The position numbers and the translations under genes are program-made. Positions 1 to 6,338 of a stretch of DNA of 6,543 nucleotides are shown piece by piece (position 1 is the first letter of the stretch; each line of letters starts with the position of its first letter). This DNA is from an uncultured Eubacteriaceae bacterium (lineage in GTDB: Bacteria > Bacillota > Clostridia > Lachnospirales > CAG-274): NCBI GenBank assembly GCA_938042265.1, contig CALIRN010000354.1:1-6543 (forward strand), in the 5' to 3' direction. The notes under the pieces are model-generated. The model ran no database searches. It saw only the letters and a program-made list of their open reading frames with translations, and was not told the DNA's origin.

Positions 1-1641
1 TGTATTCTGTATCCTTTCAACATTTGAGGCAACCGTTTTTCTTACCTGGGAGAACAGCTCATACTCCAAATCATTCAGCTTTTCCTCGGCATTTATTATT
101 GTGTCCTCAATTTCCTTAAGCTCAGGGGTTATGTATCTTTCACAGTTTACTAGGGTCTGCTTTCTTATATAGCGGTCGGGGACAAGGTCACGGTTGCCGT
201 TTGTAACCTCAATATAATAGCCAAATACCTTATTAAACCTGATTTTGAGGTTTTTAATGCCGGTAAGCTCTTTTTCCTTTGCTTCAAGCTCCATAAGCCA
301 TTTTGAGCCGTCCTTTTTGGCAGAACGCAACCTGTCAACCTCACCATTGGCGCCCTCCTTTATAATGTCGCCCTCCCTTACGCTGAAGGGCGGAGCATCG
401 GCAATGCTGACCTCTATAAGCTTATACAAATCCTCCAGGGTATCTGTTTTATCGGACAGCTCTGCCGTATAGCCGCTGTCAAATCCGTTTAACATTCTTT
501 TAATATGGGGCAGGTTTTCAAAGGATACCTTAAGTGCAACCAAATCTCTTGCATTTGCACTGCCGTATATCACACGTCCCATAAGTCTTTCAATATCATA
601 AACAGTATTTAAAAGCTCCTTTAAATCCTCTCTTTCAAACACCCTGTCCTTAATTGCTCCAACGGCATCAAGCCTTTTTTGTATTTCCTCACGGTCTGTA
701 AGGGGCTGTTCAATCCAACTGCGCAAAAGCCTTGCACCCATTGCCGTTTTTGTTTTATCAAGTACCCATAAAAGAGAGCCTTTTTTGCCCTTATCCCTTA
801 TCGTGGAGGTCAGCTCCAAATTACGCCTTGAGCTTATATCAAGCACCATATATTTGTTTGAGGTATATTTTTTAATTGATGTTATATGGTTAAGTCCGTT
901 TTTTTGTGTCTCAATAAGGTACTGCATAAGAGCACCGCAGGCACATACGCAAAGAGGGTCGTCATCAATGCCGAAGCCGCCTAAATTGATTGTCTTAAAA
1001 TGATTGCACAGACACACATCACAGGCTGAAAAATCAAAGCTTTTATCCTCCACAAAATTAGCCTTAAGCTCAAAAACCTGCTCTATTCTGTCTCCAAAAG
1101 TAAGACCGCTGCCCGAAATAAGCTCTGCGGGGGTAAAACGTGCAATTTCATCAATAACCTTGTTTTCTTCTCCTCCGTGCAGGCTTGTAGTTAAAAACTC
1201 ACCTGTGGATACGTCGCAGACAGCTATGCCATAGCCCCTGCCGCTCTCGTAAAGGCACATAATATAGTTATTTTTGCCCTCATCAAGCACATTGGTATCA
1301 AGCACCGTACCGGGAGTAATTATCCTGACAACATCTCTTTTTACAATACCCTTTGCCTTTTTAGGGTCCTCCACCTGCTCACAGATTGCTACCTTATAGC
1401 CCTTTTCCACAAGCTTTGCAATATAGCCGTCAGCACTGTGAAAGGGAACACCGCACATAGGCGCTCTTTCCGCCATACCGCAGTCCTTGCCTGTAAGGGT
1501 TATTTCAAGCTCTCTTGAAGCAATAAGGGCATCGTCAAAAAACAGCTCATAAAAATCACCCAATCTGTAAAACAACAGACAATATTTATATTTATCCTTT
1601 ATCTGTAAATACTGCTCCATCATGGGAGTACACTTAACCAT
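1..1641 (-). CDS. mutS: DNA mismatch repair protein MutS (N-terminal 547 residues, cut by window edge)
   Basis: MutS binds mismatched and looped-out bases in newly replicated DNA and, with MutL, starts mismatch repair. Reading leftwards from ATG 1641-1639, the frame is open for 547 codons to base 1 with no stop or frameshift. The family is usually about 850-900 residues, so the C-terminal ABC-type ATPase and helix-turn-helix dimer part lie outside. Visible parts are the mismatch-binding domain I with GDFYELF at residues 28-34 (F30 and E32 are the base-stacking and contact pair), the connector domain (about 120-250), the core/lever region with KTAMGARLLRSWIEQPL near 296-312, and the clamp with FGYYIEVT near 471-478. 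An AAAGGAGA site lies about 9 bases before the ATG. It is the last visible gene of the miaB operon, 78 bp after the YlbF/YmcA-family gene. An unusual cluster of six cysteines (C207, 210, 212, 231, 233, 235) sits in the connector domain. The assignment is secure; MutS2 is excluded by the intact mismatch-binding motif. Confidence 0.95.
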   Translation of the reverse strand, partial: MVKCTPMMEQYLQIKDKYKYCLLFYRLGDFYELFFDDALIASRELEITLTGKDCGMAERAPMCGVPFHSADGYIAKLVEKGYKVAICEQVEDPKKAKGIVKRDVVRIITPGTVLDTNVLDEGKNNYIMCLYESGRGYGIAVCDVSTGEFLTTSLHGGEENKVIDEIARFTPAELISGSGLTFGDRIEQVFELKANFVEDKSFDFSACDVCLCNHFKTINLGGFGIDDDPLCVCACGALMQYLIETQKNGLNHITSIKKYTSNKYMVLDISSRRNLELTSTIRDKGKKGSLLWVLDKTKTAMGARLLRSWIEQPLTDREEIQKRLDAVGAIKDRVFEREDLKELLNTVYDIERLMGRVIYGSANARDLVALKVSFENLPHIKRMLNGFDSGYTAELSDKTDTLEDLYKLIEVSIADAPPFSVREGDIIKEGANGEVDRLRSAKKDGSKWLMELEAKEKELTGIKNLKIRFNKVFGYYIEVTNGNRDLVPDRYIRKQTLVNCERYITPELKEIEDTIINAEEKLNDLEYELFSQVRKTVASNVERIQNT

Positions 1642-1658
1642 AATTAATTATCTCCTTT

Positions 1659-1673
1659 ATCGGCCCGACCGAT
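1659..1673 (-). other. Small hairpin just upstream of the mutS ribosome binding site
   Basis: On the minus strand, ATCGG and CCGAT form a 5-bp stem around the loop TCGGG, immediately before the AAAGGAGA site of mutS (1651-1658). In mRNA this could affect access to the ribosome binding site. The stem is short, so it may be without function. Confidence 0.3.
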
Positions 1674-1690
1674 TTGGTTTATTTATTAAT

Positions 1691-1707
1691 CCGTACAGCC
1701 TGTACGG
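1691..1707. repeat. 17-bp palindrome between the ricA-like gene and mutS
   Basis: CCGTACAG-C-CTGTACGG is a perfect inverted repeat with 8-bp arms and a 1-base centre, in the 78-bp gap between the two genes. As RNA it would form a 7-bp stem with a GCC/GGC triloop. Read on the minus strand it is followed by ATTAATAAAT rather than a clean U-run, so a strong intrinsic terminator is unlikely. It could be a weak attenuator that lowers mutS expression relative to the upstream genes, an mRNA-processing hairpin, or a protein-binding palindrome. Confidence 0.6.
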
Positions 1708-1719
1708 TAATCAACCCTC

Positions 1720-2106
1720 TTAATGACAGCCGCTGCAGCCTGAACAGCTGCCGCTGCAGCCGCCGCCCTCATTGCCTGTAATGGTTGTATTTAATATGCT
1801 CATAACCTGATTTACCATTACACTGAACTCCGTTTCCGCATCAAGCATATCCATAATAACGGGGTTCTTTTTAAGCTCCTCCATCATTTCACCCAGCTTA
1901 ACGCTTTCATTGGCAAGCTCCTCCTCATTAAGAGTGCCGTTATTGTATTTTTCCTGAATTGCAGACTTGTAGTTGGTATAGTTGAAGAGCTGGCTCTGTG
2001 CCTGTCTGTCACCGTCAAAAACATATCTGGCGTCAGCCATTCTCTTACCCTCGTCACTTTCCAGCATTTTGTTTCCCAATTCTCTTGCAAGCTCATATAC
2101 TGTCAT
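1720..2106 (-). CDS. YlbF/YmcA family protein with Cys-rich C-terminal tail (RicA-like)
   Basis: This 128-residue cytosolic protein belongs to the YlbF/YmcA (Com_YlbF, formerly DUF964) family. In B. subtilis the members YmcA (RicA) and YlbF (RicF) join YaaT (RicT) in a complex that binds [4Fe-4S] clusters and affects RNase Y-dependent RNA processing, competence and biofilm formation. The body is a predicted helical bundle (MTVYELARELGNKML at 1-15; ESVKLGEMMEELKKNP near 67-82). The tail is Gly/Ser/Cys-rich with C117-x3-C121-x2-C124-x2-C127-H128, a spacing that suits Fe-S or other metal binding. Position between miaB and mutS matches ymcA, which favours a RicA-like role, but YlbF-type paralogues look alike. 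The start is ATG 2106-2104, preceded by GGAGAAAGGA. A longer reading from TTG at 2127 would swallow this ribosome binding site and overlap miaB, so it is rejected. The miaB stop lies 4 bases upstream, suggesting translational coupling. Confidence 0.85.
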   Translation of the reverse strand: MTVYELARELGNKMLESDEGKRMADARYVFDGDRQAQSQLFNYTNYKSAIQEKYNNGTLNEEELANESVKLGEMMEELKKNPVIMDMLDAETEFSVMVNQVMSILNTTITGNEGGGCSGSCSGCSGCH

Positions 2107-2110
2107 TTTA

Positions 2111-3535
2111 TTAAATCCTTTCTCCAATTAAATAGAATGTTTTGCAGTCTGTTATTTTAACCTTTACCATAGTGCCTATTACGCTGCCGTCAGCCTTGAA
2201 ATGCACCAGTGAATTATCATCTGTTCTGCCTGTTACAAAGCTGCTGTCGCTTGAGCTTACCTCCTCTGCAAGTACGGTAAACTCCTTACCCACCTTTTTT
2301 GTGTTAAGCTCATATATTATAGGGTTAAGTGCATCAAGTACCGCATTAAAGCTCTTTTTAGCCTGCTGCTGGCTTACCTGATTTTCCATAACTGCGGCAG
2401 GCGTGCCCGTCCTTTTTGAGTAGATAAACGTAAATGCACCCGAAAAGCGTGCCCTTTTAATTACATCAACGGTATCTGCAATCTGCTCATCGCCCTCACC
2501 TGGAAAGCCTACCATAATATCCGTGGTAACGGCACAGTCAGGCATAACGTATCTTATTTTATCCACTATTTCCAGGTAACGCTCCTTTGTGTAGTGCCTG
2601 TTCATTTTAGCAAGTATCTCATTATTGCCTGCCTGTACGGGCAAATGAATATGCCTGCATACCTTATCGCACTCCGACATTGCCCTGATAAGCTCGTCGG
2701 ATAAATCCTTGGGGTGGCTTGTCATAAACCTTATTCTTTCAAGCCCCTCTACCCGATTTACCTGCCTTAAAAGCTGTGCAAAGGTAATCTCCTCATCAAG
2801 ACCTCTGCCATAGCTGTTTACATTTTGTCCAAGGAGGGTAATCTCCTTTACGCCGTCTGCCACAAGGCAGTTAATCTCCCTTAAAATATCCTGAGGAGTA
2901 CGGCTGCGTTCACGACCTCTTACATAGGGTACAATACAGTAGGAGCAAAAATTGTTGCAGCCAAACATAATATTTACGCTTGCCTTAAATTTATACTTTC
3001 TTATTGAGGGCAAATCCTCCACAATTTCGCCGTGGCTATCCCATATATCAAATACCGGACCCCCGCTTTCCAAATTTCCGTACATAAGCTCAGGCAGCTT
3101 GTAAAGATTAAAGGTGCCGAAAACTATATCTACGTGTCTGTACTTTTTCCTTATGGTTTCAAGCACCGCAGGCTGCTGCATCATACAGCCGCACAGAGCA
3201 ATTTTCATATCAGGGTTTTGCTCCTTTTTGTGCTTAAGGTAGCCTAAGTTGCCGTAAACCTTATTTTCCGCATTTTCCCTTACGCAGCAGGTATTGTAAA
3301 TAATAAAGTCGGCGTCAGCCTCCTCCTTGGTTTCCTCATAACCCATCCGTGTAAGCATACCCAAAAGCTTTTCAGAATCGTGGGCATTCATCTGACAGCC
3401 AAAGGTGATAATGCAGGCCCTCCTTTTTCTGCCGTTTTCCGCCTCATAACGGTCATTTTCACCTTTAAGCAGACCTATATATTTTTGCTGAAGCTCAAGC
3501 TCCTTAGGGCTTGGCACAGTAGCTATTCTTTCCAC
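2111..3535 (-). CDS. miaB: tRNA-2-methylthio-N6-dimethylallyladenosine synthase MiaB
   Basis: MiaB is a radical-SAM methylthiotransferase that adds a methylthio group to i6A37 next to the anticodon of tRNAs reading UNN codons, improving decoding and frame maintenance. The 474-residue protein has the full architecture. The N-terminal MTTase domain (about 39-150) carries auxiliary-cluster cysteines C47, C83 and C117. The radical-SAM domain has C193-x3-C197-x2-C200, followed by YVRGRERSR. A C-terminal TRAM RNA-binding domain covers about 412-474. GQNVNSYG and RIRFMTSHPKD point to MiaB rather than RimO or MtaB. An N-terminal extension of about 38 residues before the first domain also occurs in Bacillus MiaB. 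The start is GTG 3535-3533, with GGAGG seven bases upstream. It is the first gene of the operon, behind the promoter at 3583-3611; the next gene's ribosome binding site sits in its last codons. Confidence 0.95.
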   Translation of the reverse strand: MERIATVPSPKELELQQKYIGLLKGENDRYEAENGRKRRACIITFGCQMNAHDSEKLLGMLTRMGYEETKEEADADFIIYNTCCVRENAENKVYGNLGYLKHKKEQNPDMKIALCGCMMQQPAVLETIRKKYRHVDIVFGTFNLYKLPELMYGNLESGGPVFDIWDSHGEIVEDLPSIRKYKFKASVNIMFGCNNFCSYCIVPYVRGRERSRTPQDILREINCLVADGVKEITLLGQNVNSYGRGLDEEITFAQLLRQVNRVEGLERIRFMTSHPKDLSDELIRAMSECDKVCRHIHLPVQAGNNEILAKMNRHYTKERYLEIVDKIRYVMPDCAVTTDIMVGFPGEGDEQIADTVDVIKRARFSGAFTFIYSKRTGTPAAVMENQVSQQQAKKSFNAVLDALNPIIYELNTKKVGKEFTVLAEEVSSSDSSFVTGRTDDNSLVHFKADGSVIGTMVKVKITDCKTFYLIGERI

Positions 3536-3582
3536 AATGTTTCCTCCAAACAGTAATCAGTAATAATTGCCGATACAAAATT

Positions 3583-3611
3583 ATTATATCATAAATTTAT
3601 AATTATGGCAA
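3583..3611 (-). promoter_or_regulatory. Sigma-A promoter of the miaB - ricA-like - mutS operon
   Basis: On the minus strand the -35 box TTGCCA (3606-3611, 5 of 6 matches to TTGACA) is 17 bases from a perfect -10 box TATAAT (3583-3588), which also has the extended TGA element in front. Transcription would start near 3576, giving a leader of about 40 bases before the miaB GTG. This is the strongest promoter in the window. Confidence 0.85.
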
Positions 3612-3617
3612 AGCTTT

Positions 3618-3652
3618 TTGCACAGCGTGTCGAAAAAGGAGCACGCCTGCAA
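3618..3652. repeat. Imperfect dyad between the divergent miaB and hisC promoters
   Basis: TTGCA + GCGTG (3618-3622, 3625-3629) pair with CACGC + TGCAA (3642-3646, 3648-3652): ten base pairs interrupted by a small asymmetric bulge, around a 12-base A-rich centre. It lies upstream of both promoters, outside their -35 boxes, where a shared regulator could bind. No known operator is recognised. Confidence 0.45.
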
Positions 3653-3679
3653 GAAATACCTTTATTCCTTATTTTTTTC

Positions 3680-3708
3680 TTGTGTACATCACGGCTTGGT
3701 GATATAAT
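3680..3708 (+). promoter_or_regulatory. Extended -10 promoter of the hisC-like gene
   Basis: A perfect -10 box TATAAT (3703-3708) has the extended TG element in front (TGATATAAT). The -35 box TTGTGT (3680-3685) is weak, 17 bases upstream. Transcription would start near 3715, leaving a leader of only about 25 bases with a GAGGTG ribosome binding site (3727-3732). That is too short for a T-box, riboswitch or attenuator, so any control should act on the promoter itself. Confidence 0.75.
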
Positions 3709-3739
3709 TGTTCCATAAATTTTTACGAGGTGAATTTAA

Positions 3740-4801
3740 ATGAAATTATGGAAAAACAACATACGTGATATAGAGCCCTACGTACCTGGCGAGCAGCCAC
3801 AGAGCAGCAATGTAATAAAGCTTAACACAAACGAAAGCCCCTTCCCTCCCTCACCAAAGGCGGTAAAGGCAATGCTTGATATAAACACCGACAGCTTAAG
3901 AAAATACCCAAGCTTTGTATGCCCTGAGCTTAAGGCTGCGCTTATGGAAAACTATCCCGTAAAGGAAAATGAGCTTTTTTTGGGCAACGGCTCGGATGAG
4001 GTTCTTGCTCTGTGCTTTATGACCTTTTTTAACTCGGATAAGCCCATCCTTTTCCCAGATGTGACCTATTCCTTTTATCCCGTATGGTGCGATTTATACA
4101 ATATCCCTTATGAAACAATACCCCTTGACGACAGCTTTAAAATACGCAGGGAGGACTACCGCAGACCTAACGGCGGTATTGTAATTACAAACCCCAATGC
4201 GCCTACAGGTATATTTATGCCCCTTGAGGACATTGAGGATATAGTTAAGCACAACACTGACTCCATTGTAATTGTGGATGAAGCTTATATCGACTTCGGC
4301 GGTCAGTCAGCCATTGATTTAATACATAAATACGATAATCTTGTTGTGGTACAGACCTATTCAAAAAGCCGCAGCCTTGCGGGCATAAGAGTGGGCTACG
4401 CAGCAATGCAAAGTGAGCTTAATGCAGCCCTTGAGGCAGTTAAAAACAGCTTTAACAGCTATACCCTTAACACAATATCACAGACCGTTGCCGCAGCCTC
4501 CGCACTGGATAAGGACTACTTTAACAGCTGTACCCGTACAATTACGGAAAACCGCACCTACACGGTTTCCCGGCTTGACGGGCTTGGCTTTAAAACCCTG
4601 CCAAGCAGCGCAAACTTTATTTTTTCAACTCACCCAAGCTGTTCGGGTAAGGAACTTTTTGAATATCTTAAATCCAAAAATATATATGTGCGTCACTTCA
4701 ATAAGCCGCGTATAAGTGAGTATCTGCGTATTACCATAGGCACTAAGGATGAAATGACCGCCATGATAAATGCTCTTGAGGAATTTTTAGATAATAAATA
4801 A
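3740..4801 (+). CDS. hisC: Histidinol-phosphate aminotransferase family protein (HisC-like)
   Basis: HisC is a cytosolic PLP enzyme that transfers the amino group of glutamate to imidazole-acetol phosphate, giving L-histidinol phosphate. The length of 353 residues is normal for the family. Visible signatures of fold-type I class II aminotransferases are EPYVPGEQP (12-20), KLNTNESPFPPSPKA (27-41), GNGSDEVL (82-89), NPNAPTG (151-157) with N153, D180 and Y183 in VDEAYIDF, the PLP lysine K209 in TYSKSRSLAGIRVGY, and the C-terminal carboxylate-binding R330 in YLRITIGT. ATG 3740 is preceded by GAGGTG at good distance. The gene is alone on its strand, with its own promoter and terminator, not in a his operon. 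A PHP-type histidinol-phosphatase-like gene lies 0.7 kb away facing it, which supports the histidine role. Related HisC-family enzymes also act on aromatic amino acids or as CobD threonine-phosphate decarboxylase; no cobalamin genes are near. Confidence 0.85.
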   Translation: MKLWKNNIRDIEPYVPGEQPQSSNVIKLNTNESPFPPSPKAVKAMLDINTDSLRKYPSFVCPELKAALMENYPVKENELFLGNGSDEVLALCFMTFFNSDKPILFPDVTYSFYPVWCDLYNIPYETIPLDDSFKIRREDYRRPNGGIVITNPNAPTGIFMPLEDIEDIVKHNTDSIVIVDEAYIDFGGQSAIDLIHKYDNLVVVQTYSKSRSLAGIRVGYAAMQSELNAALEAVKNSFNSYTLNTISQTVAAASALDKDYFNSCTRTITENRTYTVSRLDGLGFKTLPSSANFIFSTHPSCSGKELFEYLKSKNIYVRHFNKPRISEYLRITIGTKDEMTAMINALEEFLDNK

Positions 4802-4813
4802 AACAGTACTCAT

Positions 4814-4841
4814 CTGCGAAAAACGCCTGTATTTTCCGCAG
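4814..4841. other. A/T-cored hairpin downstream of hisC
   Basis: CTGCGAAAAA (4814-4823) and TTTTCCGCAG (4832-4841) pair at 9 of 10 positions around the loop CGCCTGTA. On the plus strand a T6 run follows ten bases later (4852-4857). On the minus strand a looser U-rich stretch follows past 4811. It may help end transcription in either direction, but it is not a textbook terminator. Confidence 0.4.
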
Positions 4842-4868
4842 GGGCGCCGACTTTTTTCAGCACGCCGG

Positions 4869-4904
4869 ACAGCCTCCCGTGCCAATGCATCGGGAGGCTG
4901 TTTT
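4869..4904 (+). terminator. Intrinsic terminator of the hisC-like gene
   Basis: ACAGCCTCCCG (4869-4879) and CGGGAGGCTGT (4891-4901) form an 11-bp GC-rich stem with an 11-base loop, followed by the T-run 4901-4904 on the plus strand. It sits 67 bases after the hisC stop and immediately beside the stop codon of the facing DUF305 gene. On the minus strand the stem is followed by GC-rich DNA, so termination looks one-directional. Confidence 0.8.
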
Positions 4905-5455
4905 CACTTACTGTATTCCTTAAGCAGTTTTTCCATTTCCCTTATACCCTCAAGCTGGGATACGATTATGGCGTCTGCTATGGGTATGAGCTGTCTGCAT
5001 ATATTAAATCTTAAAAGGTTTGCCGACATCCTTACCGCTCCCCTGTGATGGGGTATCATTTCCACCAGAAAATCATAATTTACATTACTGCTTGCCGGTG
5101 AGTTTCTCATCTGCTCAAACATTATATCGGTAACAGCCTTAAAGCGTTCCATATATGAGGCTATATCACTGTTTGAATTAACCTTTTCCCTGCATTGGGG
5201 ATATGACGCCCTCATATCGGCAATGCTTTTTGTCTGCTCCGAAATAATATTTTCCGCAATGGCACGTATCTGCTTATCACCGCTGTATTTCAAAATATTC
5301 TCCGACATCTTAATTGCCGCCTGATGATGCGGTATCATCTGGTTAATAAAATCAGCGGAAATGCTGTTGCTTAACTCCGCCTCCTTCATTTCCCGTTCCA
5401 TATCGTCAAGTATTTTGTAAAAGGTATTAAGATATTGTACGGCATAGCTTTGCAT
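4904..5455 (-). CDS. Tandem DUF305 protein, no signal peptide
   Basis: DUF305 proteins are small helical, ferritin-like-fold proteins; the cyanobacterial copper-binding protein CopM is one member. This 183-residue protein carries the signature twice: FINQMIPHHQAAIKMS (36-51, H43-H44) and FLVEMIPHHRGAVRMS (129-144, H136-H137). Each is followed by a second-helix motif (ISEQTKSIADM 71-81; IVSQLEGIREM 164-174), so it is an internal duplication filling the whole chain. The conserved His and Met residues of both halves are intact, so metal binding is plausible but unproven. No signal peptide or membrane segment is visible, whereas many DUF305 proteins are exported; this one should be cytosolic. ATG 5455-5453 follows GGAGGG at seven bases. 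The gene lies 63 bp downstream of the PHP phosphatase gene on the same strand and may be co-transcribed with it. Confidence 0.88.
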   Translation of the reverse strand: MQSYAVQYLNTFYKILDDMEREMKEAELSNSISADFINQMIPHHQAAIKMSENILKYSGDKQIRAIAENIISEQTKSIADMRASYPQCREKVNSNSDIASYMERFKAVTDIMFEQMRNSPASSNVNYDFLVEMIPHHRGAVRMSANLLRFNICRQLIPIADAIIVSQLEGIREMEKLLKEYSK

Positions 5456-5466
5456 AAATTATCCCT

Positions 5467-5500
5467 CCATATAATAAACCTGCTGTTACATTATATATGG
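5467..5500 (-). repeat. Dyad next to the DUF305 gene ribosome binding site
   Basis: CCATATA (5467-5473) and TATATGG (5494-5500) are perfect inverted repeats, extendable with a small bulge. The left arm overlaps the GGAGGG ribosome binding site (5463-5468) by two bases. As RNA this hairpin could partly limit ribosome access; as DNA it could be an operator. Confidence 0.4.
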
Positions 5501-5517
5501 AGACAACATTATATGTT
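5488..5517 (-). promoter_or_regulatory. Possible weak promoter region of the DUF305 gene, with ACATTATAT direct repeat
   Basis: The 9-base word ACATTATAT occurs at 5488-5496 and 5506-5514, 18 bases apart, so on the minus strand two TATAAT boxes (5490-5495 and 5508-5513) lie on the same helix face region. The second lies inside the 13-bp palindrome AACAT-TAT-ATGTT (5505-5517). No good -35 box is found at 16-18 bases from either, so promoter activity is uncertain. Confidence 0.3.
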
Positions 5518-5518
5518 C

Positions 5519-6316
5519 TTAAAGTTTTATAAATTGGGGCTTTCTTTCCCTGAAAACCGTAATGTACTTATAGCCTGCCTCAAAAAGCATATCATAAGCA
5601 TAGCCGCTGTGGTCTGCAACATCCCTTACAAAGTGAGCGTCAGAGCCTACGGTTACAATCTCGCCGCCCAGCGCCTTATATCTTTTTAATATATCAATGG
5701 AGGGATATGCCGCATTTATACCGTATCTGAAGCCAGAAGTATTTATCTCGATACCCTTGCCCCTTTCAATAAGGGCCTTCAGCACAGCATCAATTTCATC
5801 GGCAAAATCGGCGTACTTAAGGCTGTTATCCTTATATATGCCGTATCTTGAGATAAAATCAAGATGCCCGTAAACGCAAAAATCTCTGCAGGTCTTGATA
5901 TTTTTAAGCATCTCCTCCCAATAAATACCGTAAGCCTCCTGTTTTGTTTTGCCCTCAAAAAATTCCTTTCGGTCAAAATAAACGTCCTTTGTGCAGACAG
6001 CATGAGATGAGCCTATTATAAAATCAAAAGGGAAATCCTCCGTTATCCCATTAATCTTATCAGCCCACAGGCTTTCAAGCCCAATTTCAACACCAAAGGT
6101 AATCCTGATTTTTCTTTTATATTTTTCGGCAAGGTCAAAAATAACAGGCATATAAAGATTGTAATCGGTGAAATCATACCTGTCGTCAAAGTCCACATGG
6201 TCCGTAATTGCAATTTCATCACAGCCCTTGCTGACGGCAGACTTAATCATTTCCTCCATGGGTGCATCACTGTCTGAGGAAAAATCCGTGTGCATATGAT
6301 AGTCAATAATATACAT
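5519..6316 (-). CDS. PHP-family histidinol-phosphatase-like phosphoesterase (HisJ/HisK type)
   Basis: HisJ/HisK-type PHP enzymes remove phosphate from L-histidinol phosphate using a multinuclear metal centre. The 265-residue length fits. Metal-ligand motifs appear in the expected order: H7-x-H9 in YHMHTDFSSDS, D39-H40 in ITDHVD, E77 in FGVEIGLE, H105 in IGSSHAV, H151 in YGHLDFISRY, EINTSG at 190-195, and D226-x-H228 in GSDAHFV. No signal peptide is present. ATG 6316-6314 lies eight bases after AAGGTG; an ATG eight bases further upstream is out of frame. The promoter is near 6375-6383, and an 18-bp dyad in the leader may be regulatory. The nearby facing hisC-like gene encodes the preceding pathway step, which favours histidinol-phosphate as substrate. 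Other PHP phosphoesterases share these motifs, so substrate remains an inference; the gene symbol (hisJ or hisK) is left open. Confidence 0.85.
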   Translation of the reverse strand: MYIIDYHMHTDFSSDSDAPMEEMIKSAVSKGCDEIAITDHVDFDDRYDFTDYNLYMPVIFDLAEKYKRKIRITFGVEIGLESLWADKINGITEDFPFDFIIGSSHAVCTKDVYFDRKEFFEGKTKQEAYGIYWEEMLKNIKTCRDFCVYGHLDFISRYGIYKDNSLKYADFADEIDAVLKALIERGKGIEINTSGFRYGINAAYPSIDILKRYKALGGEIVTVGSDAHFVRDVADHSGYAYDMLFEAGYKYITVFRERKPQFIKL

Positions 6317-6338
6317 AATACCATCACCTTTCTTTAAG

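Noticed and set aside
785..1234. Two plus-strand open frames inside mutS
   Set aside because: They are antisense to a clearly conserved MutS frame, lack family features and ribosome binding sites, and are explained as shadows.
2107..2127. Longer start of the YlbF/YmcA-family gene at a TTG codon (2127)
   Set aside because: The extra seven codons are the ribosome binding site GGAGAAAGGA and the overlapping end of miaB. ATG 2106 has this site at proper distance and gives the normal family N-terminus.
2111..3535. RimO or MtaB instead of MiaB
   Set aside because: The TSHP motif, the Bacillus-like N-terminal extension, the TRAM domain and the gene order next to a YmcA-like gene and mutS all favour MiaB.
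3709..3739. T-box, his attenuator or riboswitch before the hisC-like gene
   Set aside because: The predicted leader is only about 25 bases, too short for any of these.
5505..5517. LexA (SOS) box in AACAT-TAT-ATGTT
   Set aside because: The palindrome lacks the CGAAC/GTTCG outer bases of the Bacillota SOS box and its spacing differs.
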